Below, piece by piece: positions 22,253 through 33,185 of a DNA stretch of 64,000 nucleotides. The DNA is from Rutpela maculata. Its lineage: Eukaryota; Arthropoda; Insecta; Coleoptera; Cerambycidae. The DNA is taken from assembly GCA_936432065.2 (NCBI GenBank), contig OW386289.2, forward strand, positions 33,783,372-33,847,371. Direction: 5' to 3'. The number at the start of each line of letters is the position of its first letter. The stretch's first letter is position 1. The notes beneath the pieces are model-generated. The model did not search any database, had not been told where the DNA came from, and saw only the letters and a program-made list of their open reading frames with translations. A program made the position numbers and the translations under genes.

Positions 22253-22690
22253 ACGATGAAATTAAAATAAAATAAATTTAACTGTCACGTCAATATCGGT
22301 AATGGATTTTTCTAGACAAATCTCGAAATAGCACGAAAAAGTCTTATCCAGAGTCTTTTGTCACTATCCAGTTCAGAGAATTTAATAATCTCCACTAATG
22401 TCCAAATAGAAAAGTTCTAGAAATTTTCACGCACTAAATGAGTCTTTTTCAGTGTCTCTATCACTTCTCAGTTCAAAGGATTTAATTATCACACTAATGT
22501 CCTAATAAAATGTTCTACAATGTCTCAAAAATGCACTTAACACTATTTTCCTGTTCGAAAATAACCCTCGAACAAATGTCCAGTAAATGAGTCCTCCGTG
22601 TTAGCACTAAACCTCGAGAATACTTCTCGAACACTCCAGCACAACTTCAGAGCTCCTCTTGTCATAAAATTCCGCTTTCTGACACCAATT
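22253..22690 (-). other. gypsy copy 1 leader with tRNA-Leu primer site
   Basis: The untranslated leader on the minus strand lies between the 5' LTR and gag. The primer-binding site TGGTGTCAGAA (complement at 22677-22687) is three bases inside the LTR and pairs with the 3' end of animal tRNA-Leu (..TTCTGACACCA). The rest has no open frame worth reporting. Confidence 0.8.
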
Positions 22691-23073
22691 TGTCGCGTGT
22701 TTCCACCCTTAGGAAACCACCCTAGCAAATTCCGTGGGTTTCAAAAATTATAACAAGAGATGTCCACTAACACACTTTATTAAGTATTTACTGGATACTT
22801 CACAATACTATTATTAATTTAAATACACTTTTCTGACTAAAATCACAATGTTTATCTTTGAAGTCTTAACCTCACTTTCTATACTTTCTGAACTTTCTGA
22901 ACTACTCGCCGAGAATGCGGTCGGTCTTTTATACCTAAAAATGACAGATCTCGATTGTTCTGTGATGACGCCACCATTCTCTCAATAATTCCAGATGTCA
23001 CTTTGGAATCTTCTGGTAGGTTCTTTTTCGAGTAGGTGCAAATACATCATTCTAGGGGTTGTAACACATTACA
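22691..23073 (-). promoter_or_regulatory. 5' LTR (promoter) of gypsy copy 1
   Basis: On the minus strand it runs TGTAATGTG.. to ..ACACGCGACA. The TATA box TATAAAAG (complement at 22926-22933) is followed by a GTTCAGAAAGTTCAGAA direct repeat near the likely start site. It differs from the 3' LTR at one internal base (22985 region) and at two bases beside the inner terminus (CGACA against TTACA). Confidence 0.9.
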
Positions 23074-23077
23074 ATAT

Positions 23078-24386
23078 TTTTTTTAATTTTCGACTTTTTA
23101 CTGCATTAAAAAGTAAGTTTGTTTTATTTTTTATTTTACAGTTTTTATTTTAAGCTAACTTTTCTTTTTTATCAAGTGCTTCACAATTAGTTACATATTA
23201 TTTAAATATATCGTTCGTAATATACAAATATTTATAAACAGTTAGATTTGTTAAAACAAAGCAATTATGAATGATTACGAAAATATAAATATAAATAAGT
23301 AACATCTCATATCATGGCGAGCAGTGTATTATGCAGTTGCTTGGCTAATCATTCGTTTTATGGTCGACAAACACTACAAATTTGTCGAGATAGTCTGAAA
23401 GGCCACGCCTATCATCCGTATTTCCCCTTATGCCACTTCCTTACAGGTGAAACTGTTTGATTGGCATTGTCTACTCTTAACGTAAGTTTGAAAAATCTGA
23501 AGTCCCTAAAAATTGGAAGGGTAGGTGGAAAGGTGTTATTCGGGTGGTGTGAGGAGGGGAATTACCGAAAACCAAAAACTTAATAAAATAGGCATGCAGG
23601 GTGTCGTTTTCTAAATTTTTCTGACTGCTGAATCTAATTAAAACAAAATCAAGTCGATAAAACCAACCTGTGTATAAGAAAATGTGAATCAGTTTCATGT
23701 CATTAAAAAAAACTGGTAATGGGGAGTGACTAGACAAACAAAAAACCTTTATGACTTTTTCCCCTAGGGGGCACTTTGAAAAAAAACTGACCTAGGTCAA
23801 CAATTTAAATATTAGGGTAGGAAACATTTGAGAACCACTGCCTTTGTGGGTCAATGGACGTGTACTAGGTATCTCACACAGCAGAAGGAGATTCTTAACA
23901 TATACATATCACATTCCTCTAAGTATATGGGATGTACTTAGTATATGCAAATAAGGTTAAAATTGTCTGCAAAACAGATGTCATTTGTCTCACCCCTGCG
24001 GATCCTATATACGTACTTAGCAGATACCTATGAATAAAATATATTATATTTGGGTACATTACATATGTACTATGTATGCCCAAATCATATACGCACGTTT
24101 TTAAAGTATGATATGTATATACGCGCATGTACATGCATAAAACATCCAGATATAAATGTACCTCTGATTTATTTTTGGAGGTATATACAGCATAACGACA
24201 TATTTGTCAAGTACATATAAGGTATATTACGAGTAGTCAGTCGCCATTAGGCATCTCTGAGAGTGAGAAACGTCGCACTGTCGCACACAATTAAAGAAAT
24301 ATTATGTTTTGAGCCCATCCGTAGTGTAATGGAGGGACCTCGCCCTGGAGGGACCATCTTGCTGATCACGGTAACCTCTACGCCAG
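23078..24386. other. No gene seen; TATACAT-rich array at the end
   Basis: There is no recognisable protein. A segment near 23480-23760 (CATTACCAGTTTTTTTTAATG, ACATGAAACTGATTCAC) resembles 37600-37650 and belongs to a dispersed repeat. From about 23890 to 24240 the sequence is dominated by TATACATA/GTACATA motifs like those at 25440-25870 and 61150-61740. A tRNA-A-box-like GTAGTGTAATGGAGGG at 24320 is isolated. Confidence 0.4.
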
Positions 24387-24394
24387 GTAAGTAT

Positions 24395-25236
24395 TAGAGA
24401 TGGTACGAAAGAACCGAACCTGTTCTTTCGGAACAGGTCCGAGCCAACAGTTCCGCGGAACAGTTCTCAGATTTAGAAAATACCAGTTCCGACTCCGCTG
24501 GACTGTCATACGTTTGAGCGGAGCACTGAGCACATGATAACGTTGTACCTTCGGACACGGAACCGGAGTGGAGTGAGCAGATCAGATTTGCGGACTTTTT
24601 GGTATTGGTGGTAGTGGTAGTACTTGTGTGGGATGTATATAATAATAATAAATTCTGTTTAATTAGTGTTAAGTATTACAAAAATGTAGCTATAGCATTT
24701 TTTAATTCGAGGTGAAGCATTAGGTGAATATTTTGACTTATTTCCATGCATGTATATAACAATAAAATGAATCGAAGAAATGGAAAAACTTAGAAATGAA
24801 ATACTCACAGTTCTAAATCGCATTACAAAACAAATTAAAAGTATACTAATTTATAAGACACATCATCGACACCCTCTACTCTTATTCAGAGTTCAAATAC
24901 TAGTTCATATCGGTTTTGGTATATAGGACGTATTTTGTATTAACCGCTTTCTTTTCAAGAGCTCAAAACTGTGAATGGAGCATAATTGACATGTCAGTTT
25001 TCGACTTTCATCAACCAATCAGCATTCTTGTTTAAAAAAAATCAGGACTCCAAGCACTTGAAAAGAAAGTGGTGTCTCTATGGAGCATATGAAGCTGCGA
25101 GTGCGAAAGAACGGGCAATCACTAATGTCGGACTCGGAGCAGGTCGGAATCGGAACAGGTTTTTGGAACAGGTATACTTTTTTACCCGGAACAGTTCTGA
25201 CCTGTTCCGAGAAAAATCCACTCAGTACCATCTCTA
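24395..25236. mobile_element. hAT-type MITE, 8-bp TSD
   Basis: The ends TAGAGATGGTAC and GTACCATCTCTA are inverted repeats flanked by the identical octamer GTAAGTAT (24387-24394 and 25237-25244). Subterminal GGAACAG/CTGTTCC motifs are repeated at both ends (24420-24500, 25140-25215). It is 842 bp long with no transposase; the short frames inside are not supported. Confidence 0.85.
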
Positions 25237-25439
25237 GTAAGTATGCTTCCTACCTTCGTAGTATGTTGCCTCTTCTAGCTAAGGCTCTCCATCAGTAGAT
25301 GCCTGCCTCGAGTTATATTAGTATGCTTTCTATTTGCCAATGTTGTCTATTCGATAAAGTTAGTTTGATGTAAAGCTGCAGCTTGCAAATTAAATCGATG
25401 GTGCCATCTAGCGGATTATAGATGTAACTTCCAAGAGTT

Positions 25440-25870
25440 CAAACTAACACCCATTATACATACAAGTATGTCCTAACTATGTGGGTGGTAGGCATATGCG
25501 GAATATATGCATGTTTGTATGTAGTAGGTATATACATATTAAATATATACACGCAAGTATGTCTTAGGTATATATGTTTTAGGCATATACAGAATATATA
25601 CTTGTTGGTCTGTACTGGGTATGTACATATGGAACATATACATAATGGCAGGTCGTATGTATATACGTAAAAAGATATTCATATACAAGTATATTGTAGG
25701 TATATCCAACAAAGTAAAAATACATATGTGTATATTATAAGTACATACAGAACAGAATATACCCCCATGTATATTTTATAGATATACCATTCTAATACGG
25801 TATATATTTTTCATATTATGGACCTAAACGGTATATACATATCATGTCGAATGCTATATGGGATAATTCT
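25440..25870. repeat. Degenerate TATACATAT/GTATGT array
   Basis: Irregular repeats of AAGTATGTC, GGTATATAC, ACATATTAAATATATACAC and related octamers, with no protein. It matches the style of 23890-24240 and probably belongs to the same dispersed family. The stretch 25871-26280 after it contains nothing recognised. Confidence 0.5.
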
Positions 25871-26351
25871 ACAATTTTTAAATTGTCATAAAAAAGTGCA
25901 AAGATTACCGACCGACTCGTCGCCGGTCGGCGGTTCAAAGCACAGAACGGCGGTACCTTTGATGAGCGCCTCAACCGAACCAATTATAAAAATGTAAATA
26001 ATTCATTATCTCTTTTTGCAGAACTGCAAGCAATTCATAGGCGTGGAAGGGGTTTAAACACATCATTTCTTTACATGTGTGTTTTTTAATTTAGAACAAA
26101 ATATTGGAGCTTTTATTGTTGTTTATAATGTGATTTATTAACATTTGTAACCTAAATGAGAGCTTAAAAAACAAGTAATTATTTTATGACATTGGGAAAT
26201 AAAGAGTTAGACGTCTGAGATACGATAACAGAAAATAATTATGTGTATTTTAAGTTAGGAAAAAATCTGATTTATTTAACGAATTGCCAATCAGGTATCT
26301 AAAACTAAAATATTCAATAAATCTAGAACTTATCAATAAATTATTTTTGAT

Positions 26352-26898
26352 TTACATAAATTGTTGGAAATGGCCTCCGTCTGCATCAATACACTTTTCG
26401 GCACGTCGAACTAAGGACATACGCACTCCGTTCAACACATTTGGTAAATTAGAATCATTTTTTATGGTTTCTATGCACATTAAAATACGTTGCTGCAATT
26501 GTTCCAAAGTGTCAATTGGATCACGGTAAACCAGATATTTAAGATGGCCCCAAAAATAAAAATCCATCGGATTTAAGTCGGGTGACCTAGCAGGCCATGG
26601 TACTGGTCCGCCACGCCCAATCCATCGTTGAGGAAACTCCGTGTTTAAAAAATTTCGAACAGCCAGACTAAAATGAACTGGCGCGCCATCATGCATATAC
26701 CACATTCTTCTACGCCTTGCCAAAGGTACATCTTCCAACAAATTTGGCAATGTTTGTTGTAAAAAGTTTAAGTATACATCACCATTTAATCTAGCAGGTA
26801 ATCTATAGGTCCAATTATTTCATTACCGCAAATTCCTGCCCACAAATTAACGCTGAACCGTTGTTGAAAATGCGCCCTTCTTATTATATGTGGTAATG
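26352..26898 (-). pseudogene. Tc1/mariner-group transposase, C-terminal half
   Basis: Minus strand. Reading from 26898: RFSVNLWAGI, then LNGDVYLNFLQQ, then MWYMHDGAPVHFSLAVR, then RWIGRGGPVPWPARSPDLNP, ending near FYFWGHLKYLVY and a basic tail. This is the DDE catalytic core (second aspartate in HDGAP, third acidic region after SPDLNP) of the insect mariner-like group whose N-terminal half lies at 36196-36825. One frameshift separates the part above 26750 from the open frame 26750-26352. The halves meet at an Asn-Pro-His-type segment and are separated by the foldback at 26900-36188. Confidence 0.85.
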
Positions 26899-27391
26899 CA
26901 GCGGCCGCCCATTCAAATTGTATCATCAACCTATCAATGGAGTAGAACAAAGCAAACTATATATCAAAATATTAGTAATAACTTATTACATCACAAAATG
27001 CATGTTATCCAATCTATAAGTTGGTATAAGGGGTAGTTACAGCCCAAAAAGTTATTTTTTTAAAAACATGTGTTTATACTTACCATTTTTACTCTAAGTC
27101 GATGAAACTACATGATAGAGGATATTTTTTCATGCCAAAATGTTCACAATTATTTGCTGAATTCGTCCATACATACCCAACTATTTAAAAATCGCAAAAC
27201 TAATCATTCGCGGTAAATCAAAGAGGGAGAAATAGTGTGCGTGCCACGGTAAGTCCAAACTTCTATTGGCCATAACTTTTGATTTCACGCTTACCAAAAT
27301 TCTGATACATACATAGAAAACTTTGTTATTCTCTTAGCTTTAATTTAAGTACAAATACATGGAGCTACGTATTCATTTTGTGATACTAATA

Positions 27392-28408
27392 GCAATTAGA
27401 AATCTGTCCTCAATAGTGTCCAGGCAAGTACTTATAATAACTTACCATGCAATTGTTCAGTCAAAGATAGCATATGCTATTCATGCTTGGGGCCATGCTC
27501 CAAGCATGAAACGCGTATTTGGGTTACAGAGGAAGGCAATACGAATTATAAACAAGCTTGAGTATAGGGAAGATTGTACACCAGCGTATATTGAACTTAA
27601 AATTCTCACAGTACCCTCACTATATATCTTACAGTGCCTCATGTTCGTTAGAGATAATCTACCAAGTTATGTTACCCATGATGAAATTCACTCGTATGAC
27701 ACAAGACATAAGACAAACATTTATATCGACTTTCACAGAATAAACAAATCTAAATCGGGAATATCTTACTTTGGTCCTAAGTTGTTTAACCTGCTACCAT
27801 CCCCCGTGAAACTGTTGCCTTCTAAAAGTTTTAAAAATGTAGTAAAAAAATATCTTATATCTAAGTGTTTTTACTCTATGGAAGATTTTTGTAATAATGA
27901 TTTTACAGATATGGTAAATCTGGTACCTTAGCACATACATGCACATGTTTGTTTTTTAATTTCCCTTTGTCAATTAAAGATATACACTTAAAGGATTGAA
28001 AACAAGGATTTTATTTGTTGGCAATTATTTGTAACCATTTAAAGTATTAATATGTATCTACAGCATATCGTGTTTGTTGTGATCTTATATGTATAACTAA
28101 GTTAATTATTGTCATATTTGTTGTAAAAGTGGATCTTCCGATTAGTCAATTTTAATTACATAATTTTTATTTTAAAATTGTAGAATAGCAATTTTATACA
28201 TACATCAGACTTTTTCATCATAAGATAGGTTTTAATACAATTTTTATAATTTTGATAAATATTTATGATCTAGTCATAATTAATTTGTTTTACAAGTAGT
28301 GTGATTCGTTGCATTAAGTAATGTGTACTGTAAACTTTTCTTGACTTGTGTAATCTCTGTTTTTTTAGCACCAATAAATCTTTCTTTCTTTTCTTTCTTT
28401 CTTTCTAA
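27392..28408 (+). mobile_element. 5'-truncated CR1/Jockey-group LINE
   Basis: The open frame to 27931 is the RT thumb and C-terminus typical of these elements: YHAIVQSKIAYAIHAWG, LQRKAIRIINKLEYREDC, LTVPSLYILQCLMFVRDN, YDTRHKTNIYI and a final SMEDFCNN. An AT-rich 3' UTR and a CTTTCTTTCTTT tail end at about 28408. It interrupts the left arm of the surrounding foldback, whose other arm lacks it. The 5' part (most of RT and the endonuclease) is missing. Confidence 0.85.
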
Positions 28409-29213
28409 ATTGTAACCCAATGTCACGAATTTCTGCGTACCAAAGCTAAGTCGGTCTTATGAATGCGTGGCCATGCGCGCTCGAAAAATCGACCTTATTG
28501 CTGATTTGCATAAGGGCATGGAAGGGAAAATATGCCGTTAACTCATGTTATAAGGTTTTGAGCTGTAATAATGAACAATTAAAATTAAGTATGTGAGGTA
28601 AAATGTTTTATCTCATGATTTTTAAACATATATACACTTTTATTAATAAATTGACAGTTACAAACTAAACAAAAAGTTCTTGCTAAAAGTACAAGTTATT
28701 GTATGTATATGGAACAAAACTTAAAAGCGAGTTTACATTATTAGAATTATTATTTCGTATATATAGTGTGTAATGAAAATTCTCGAATAGTAAAAGCATC
28801 AAACAGCGAAAGTTGTACAGACAGCCATTATTGCTCTATTTTGTCCATTCAAGTTGAAAATGTTTATTTTTCTACAACTATTTAATTATATGACAAGTAT
28901 TAGCATTTTTTTGGTGAAAAATTGTACTCATAATTCACTGTAGTGAATTATCGATTCATAATTCACTGCATCCGGCCAATCACAAATATAAATTAAAAAA
29001 TCATTGTTTCGCTGATTCAATGATATTTGAAATCGACCGCGATCAACTCTTGCTGCTGCGGCTGACAATCAACTCGCGTGACAGTGACAAGTGTACCGCC
29101 AAATCGCCATATTGTTTGTTTACGTTTTCAACTTATTACGAATAGGTATCGATTAATGCTGTCAACTTTCAGTCTAATTTATTTGTTTAATAGGTGTAGA
29201 AAAAGCATAGTAT
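28409..29213. other. Foldback left arm (to 28870) then unassigned insert
   Basis: 28409-28870 is the arm matching the complement of 35330-35700. From about 28871 to 29213 the sequence has no counterpart in the right arm; together with 33186-33311 it forms an insertion into which gypsy copy 2 later landed. It includes CATAATTCACTGTAGTGAATTAT (28930-28952) and no gene. Confidence 0.5.
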
Positions 29214-29616
29214 TGTAATGTGTTACAACCCTTAGAATGAATGTAGTGTATTTGCACCTACTCGAAAAAGAACCTACCAGAAGATTCCAAAGTGACATCT
29301 GGAATTCTCTAGAGAATGGTGGCGTCATCACAGAACAATCGAGATCTGTCATTTTTTAGGTATAAAAGACCGACCGCATTCTCGGCGAGTAGTTCAGAAA
29401 GTTCAGAAAATATAGAAAGTGAGGTTAAGAGTTTAATGATAAACAAAGTAATAAACATTGTGATTTTAGTCAGTAAAGTGTATTTAAATTAATAATAGTA
29501 TTGTGAAGTATCCAGTAAATATTTAATAAAGTGTGTTAGTGGATATCTCTTGTTATAATCTTTGGAACCCACGGAATTTGCAAGGGGTAGTTTCCTAAGG
29601 GTGGAAACACGTGACA
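29214..29616 (+). promoter_or_regulatory. 5' LTR of gypsy copy 2
   Basis: It begins TGTAATGTGTTACAACCC and ends ACACGTGACA. The TATA box TATAAAAG is at 29361-29368, a GTTCAGAAAGTTCAGAA direct repeat lies just downstream, and AATAAA at 29525-29530 is a plausible poly-A signal. It differs from the 3' LTR only near the inner end (GTGACA against GTTACA). Confidence 0.93.
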
Positions 29617-30011
29617 AATTGGTGTCAGAAAGCGGAATTTTATGACAAGAGGAGCTTTGAAGTTGTGCTGGAGTGTTCGAGAAGTATTCTCGCGGTTTAG
29701 TGCTAACACAGGACTAATTTACTGGACATTGTTCAAGGGTTATTTGTGGACAGAAAAATAGTGTTAAGTATTAAACCCTTTAAACTGAGTAGTGATAGAG
29801 ACACTGAAAAAGACTAATTTTTTGTGTTGGTGCGTGGAAATTACTAGAACTTTTCTATTTGGACATTAGTGGAGATTAGTAAATTCTCTAAACTGGATAG
29901 TGACAAAAGACTCTGAATAAGACTTTTTCGTGCTATTTCGAGATTTGTCTGGAAAGTTCCATTACCGATATTGACGTGACAGTTAAATTTATTTTATTTT
30001 AACATAATCTT
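29617..30011 (+). other. gypsy copy 2 leader with tRNA-Leu primer site
   Basis: TGGTGTCAGAAAGCGG starts at 29620, with eleven bases complementary to the tRNA-Leu 3' end. The rest to the gag start is untranslated and homologous to 22253-22690 on the other strand. Confidence 0.8.
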
Positions 30012-31415
30012 ATGCCTATAAAAACTAGAAGTATGGCATCCGATAAACAAATACAGGACTTATTCGAACAATTCCAAAAAATGATGGCGCAGCAACGGCA
30101 GGAAGACAAAGAAGAAAGGAACGAATTAAAGAAAATGATGGAAGATCAGGAAATAAGACGTCAGAAAGAAAAAGAGGATGAAGAAACAAGACGTCAGAAA
30201 GAAAAAGAGGATGAAGAAACAAGACGTCAGAAAGAAAAAGAGGATGAAGAAACAAGACGTCAGAAAGAAAAAGAGGATGAAGAAACAAGACGCCAAGAAG
30301 AAAAAGCCGAATTGAGAGAAATTATGGAAGACCTGAAGATACGACAGCAAGAGGAGAAAGAAGAACAAGAAAAACGCCAGGAAGAATTAAGGAAAATTCT
30401 GAATGAACAAATGAAAATACAACAGGACGCTATCATTTCCACTACTGAGGAACTAAAGAAAGAAATCAAAGATGATATGGGTAGCGTAAAGTCTGAAGTT
30501 TCTGAAGTCAAGACGGAAGTCAGTCATGTAAAAGAGGAAGTGAGTGACATCAGAGGAAAAATGAGCGAGTTCGAAGGAGAAGTGGAGCGACTTAAACGAC
30601 AATTAAGAGAGAAAGGAGGCCAGCTAGTAACATCATCGGGTCCTCGATTAAAACCTCCCTCCTTTGACGGCCAAAGCTCATGGACAACGTACAAGAGACA
30701 ATTCGAGGCAGCAGCATCGGCGAATAACTGGGATAACGAGGAAAAGGCTATGGCATTAGTTCTGGCGTTAAGGGGCCAGGCCTCAGAATTACTTCAGACT
30801 ATCCCAGTGGAGAAACAAAGGGACTTCAAAGTCTTGGAAGCTGCATTGGACTTGAGGTATGGCGATCAACACCTTGCCCAATTATACCAGGCTCAGCTGA
30901 AATCCCGGATGCAAAAAGCTGGGGAAAGTTTACAAGAATTTGAAGCTGCGATAGAGAGACTGGCGCACCTGGCGTATCCAAGTGCACCTAAAGAATTCCA
31001 GGAACAATTAGCCGTGGGGGCCTTTTTAGATGGTATAAGGGACGAAGAGGTCAGGCGAGTTTTGAGGCTGACGAGACACCAAAGTAGTAGCGAAGCTTTG
31101 GTGCGTGCACTTGAAGTAGAAGCCGCCTACAGAGATACTCCAAGGTCGAGAGTGCGAGCTGTGACTCTCGAAGAATCGCAACCAGAAATGAATCAGAACC
31201 CTATGTTGACTGAGATGCAGAAAATGTTTACCAAACTATTCGATAAATTGGATGGCCTAGGAAAGCAGGATAAACAGCAAAATAAAGGAAAGCCGAGTGG
31301 TGGTATTAAATGTTACAACTGCGGCAAGATGGGCCATATGAAACGAGACTGTCGACAGCAGAACTCGGAGAGTCGAGTAAATGCTGTAAATGTTGAAGAA
31401 AAGCAGGAAAACTAA
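30012..31415 (+). CDS. gag: Gag polyprotein of gypsy copy 2, intact
   Basis: 467 residues from ATG at 30012 (MPIKTRSMASD). Residues about 30-130 are a coiled coil with four exact 11-residue units (TRRQKEKEDEE). Two further helical stretches with SEV/KTEV repeats follow (about 150-190), then a capsid-like region (SFDGQSSWTTYKRQF, ALRGQASELLQTIP) around 215-400, and a CCHC zinc knuckle CYNCGKMGHMKRDC near 437-450 for RNA packaging. Gag forms the virus-like particle. It ends ENtaa, overlapping the -1 pol frame by 19 bases. The antisense frames over the coiled coil are compositional shadows. Confidence 0.93.
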   Translation: MPIKTRSMASDKQIQDLFEQFQKMMAQQRQEDKEERNELKKMMEDQEIRRQKEKEDEETRRQKEKEDEETRRQKEKEDEETRRQKEKEDEETRRQEEKAELREIMEDLKIRQQEEKEEQEKRQEELRKILNEQMKIQQDAIISTTEELKKEIKDDMGSVKSEVSEVKTEVSHVKEEVSDIRGKMSEFEGEVERLKRQLREKGGQLVTSSGPRLKPPSFDGQSSWTTYKRQFEAAASANNWDNEEKAMALVLALRGQASELLQTIPVEKQRDFKVLEAALDLRYGDQHLAQLYQAQLKSRMQKAGESLQEFEAAIERLAHLAYPSAPKEFQEQLAVGAFLDGIRDEEVRRVLRLTRHQSSSEALVRALEVEAAYRDTPRSRVRAVTLEESQPEMNQNPMLTEMQKMFTKLFDKLDGLGKQDKQQNKGKPSGGIKCYNCGKMGHMKRDCRQQNSESRVNAVNVEEKQEN

Positions 31416-31438
31416 AGATAGCCAGCACCAAGGGGGCT

Positions 31439-32767
31439 GTGTTGGTTAGGGAATGCGGTGCCCCCAGAGAAATAAAGATTTCCCAGCTTCAAAGAATTCC
31501 AAGCAGTCTGTTGTTGCAAGGATATGTGAATGGAAGAAAATGCGTGTTTACTATTGACACCGGTGCTACGTCATCAATAGTGCGGCCAGGGTTTATATCA
31601 GGCTTGCAGATTAACAAGAAGCAAAATGGAGTAATTATTCGGACAGCCACGGGGGACAGGGCTGCGGTCCATGGAGAGGTCAGCTTGGAACTGCAGGTTG
31701 GACGGTTGAGGTTCAATTACAAGGTCATTGTGGCTGACATTACGGATGACTTCATTTTGGGACTGGACATTATGGAACAGTATGGATTTATTGTTGACGT
31801 AGGAAAGCGAATGTTAAGGATTGGGAACGAACAATTTATTTTGTCAAAAGTGAACGACCAATGTGAGAAAACCAGGCTGTTGACAACGCAGGCAGTCAAA
31901 ACTCCTGCATTATCCAGAAAACCAGACAAGGAAGATTGCAAGCGCTACCCTCAGGTGGGAAAATTGCCGAACATGGTTGAAGTCAACATTGTCAAGGTCG
32001 ATCTTCCAGACAGTTGGACAAAGAAAACTCTGAGGCAAGAGCAATTGCGCGATGTAGAAATCGGACCCATGTTGAGAGCAAAAGAAGAGGGAACGCGTCC
32101 AGCATGGAAGGATGTTTCCAACAAAGAAGTGGGGCTGAAAGCTTTATGGTCACAATGGGATTCACTTATGGTCGTAGATGGGCTTTTGAGGAGAGCATGG
32201 GAAAGCCCAGATGGGAAGCAGGTTGCCATGCGTCTAGTGATTCCCAGGTGTCGTGTACCAGAAGTACTCCAGGAAGCACATAATGAAACATCCAGCAGAC
32301 ACTTCGGCATAAACAAGACATTGAGTAGAGCACGGGAACAGTTCTATTGGGTTAATAGTCGCCAGGATGTGGAGGCCTGGTGTCACAAGTGTAAAAATTG
32401 TGCTGCCCGTGGAGAACCATTTTCGATGAGCAACTACAGAAATGGAAGCCGAGAACAGCCGAAGAATGATCGAGAGCAGATGAACAGAACTAGTAACCGC
32501 TTGAAGGCTCGTTATGATCAGAATGCCAGTACAGGGGGATTCAAGGTGGGGGATCTGGTTTGGCTGTACAACCCACAGCGGAAGGAATGGAGATCCCCGA
32601 AACTTCAATCTCCTTGGGATGGACCGTATACTGTTATTACCCGAATTAATGATGTCGTCTATCGTATTCAACGAAACAAAAAGTCCAAGATGAAGATCGT
32701 ACACTTGGATAGACTAGCGAAGTATGTGAAAGAGGCTGAATTGCCTGACCGGGACGTTCAGGCTTAA
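31439..32767 (+). CDS. Deleted pol of gypsy copy 2: protease, integrase zinc finger and integrase C-terminus
   Basis: 442 residues in the -1 frame relative to gag; the frame opens at 31397 and 31439 is a TTG, so expression is probably by frameshift rather than by initiation there. Residues 1-155 are the aspartic protease (DTG at 40-42). At about residue 156 the frame jumps to the region upstream of integrase that in copy 1 follows RNase H (LSRKP.KEDCK). The HHCC finger (H281, H288, C315, C318) is kept. A second jump at about 324-350 removes the integrase catalytic core; the C-terminal domain (GDLVWLYNPQ) remains. RT, RNase H and the DDE residues are absent, yet no stop or frameshift occurs. 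It cannot reverse transcribe or integrate by itself. Confidence 0.9.
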   Translation: MLVRECGAPREIKISQLQRIPSSLLLQGYVNGRKCVFTIDTGATSSIVRPGFISGLQINKKQNGVIIRTATGDRAAVHGEVSLELQVGRLRFNYKVIVADITDDFILGLDIMEQYGFIVDVGKRMLRIGNEQFILSKVNDQCEKTRLLTTQAVKTPALSRKPDKEDCKRYPQVGKLPNMVEVNIVKVDLPDSWTKKTLRQEQLRDVEIGPMLRAKEEGTRPAWKDVSNKEVGLKALWSQWDSLMVVDGLLRRAWESPDGKQVAMRLVIPRCRVPEVLQEAHNETSSRHFGINKTLSRAREQFYWVNSRQDVEAWCHKCKNCAARGEPFSMSNYRNGSREQPKNDREQMNRTSNRLKARYDQNASTGGFKVGDLVWLYNPQRKEWRSPKLQSPWDGPYTVITRINDVVYRIQRNKKSKMKIVHLDRLAKYVKEAELPDRDVQA

Positions 32768-32778
32768 GGAGGGGGCAG

Positions 32779-33181
32779 TGTAATGTGTTACAACCCTTAG
32801 AATGAATGTAGTGTATTTGCACCTACTCGAAAAAGAACCTACCAGAAGATTCCAAAGTGACATCTGGAATTCTCTAGAGAATGGTGGCGTCATCACAGAA
32901 CAATCGAGATCTGTCATTTTTTAGGTATAAAAGACCGACCGCATTCTCGGCGAGTAGTTCAGAAAGTTCAGAAAATATAGAAAGTGAGGTTAAGAGTTTA
33001 ATGATAAACAAAGTAATAAACATTGTGATTTTAGTCAGTAAAGTGTATTTAAATTAATAATAGTATTGTGAAGTATCCAGTAAATATTTAATAAAGTGTG
33101 TTAGTGGATATCTCTTGTTATAATCTTTGGAACCCACGGAATTTGCAAGGGGTAGTTTCCTAAGGGTGGAAACACGTTACA
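32779..33181 (+). repeat. 3' LTR of gypsy copy 2
   Basis: Same as the 5' LTR except for one base near the outer terminus, giving TTACA that pairs with the TGTAA start. The right target duplication GTAT follows at 33182. Confidence 0.93.
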
Positions 33182-33185
33182 GTAT

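Larger units (their letters stand above)
14212..23073 (-). mobile_element. Ty3/gypsy LTR retrotransposon, copy 1 (full length, broken, carries a piggyBac)
   Basis: Two 383-bp LTRs (14212-14594 and 22691-23073) differ at three positions and are flanked by a 4-bp duplication ATAT (14208-14211, 23074-23077). Transcription runs on the minus strand. The primer site complementary to tRNA-Leu (TGGTGTCAGAA) lies at 22677-22687 and the polypurine tract at about 14595-14607. Order: LTR, leader, gag, a -1 frame pol (protease, RT, RNase H, integrase), LTR; no env-like frame follows integrase. tRNA-Leu priming is known for the mdg3 group. It is disabled by a TGA in gag, the piggyBac insertion in RT, and a 1-base deletion in integrase. 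Without the piggyBac it would be about 6.3 kb. Confidence 0.95.
29214..33181 (+). mobile_element. Ty3/gypsy retrotransposon, copy 2: internally deleted derivative with intact gag
   Basis: 403-bp LTRs (29214-29616, 32779-33181) differ at a single base and are flanked by GTAT (29210-29213, 33182-33185). The tRNA-Leu primer site TGGTGTCAGAA is at 29620 and the polypurine tract AAGGAGGGGGCAG at about 32766-32778. Gag is open, and pol is a single open frame in which RT, RNase H and the integrase core are absent. It is a relative of copy 1 (gag and pol clearly homologous) but with distinct LTRs, so it is a separate subfamily rather than a simple copy. Young by LTR identity; it must have used RT and integrase supplied in trans if the deletions predate insertion. 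Confidence 0.95.

Noticed and set aside
14212..33181. Insect endogenous retrovirus with env
   Set aside because: In both gypsy copies the integrase frame ends directly at the polypurine tract and 3' LTR; there is no room for an envelope gene.
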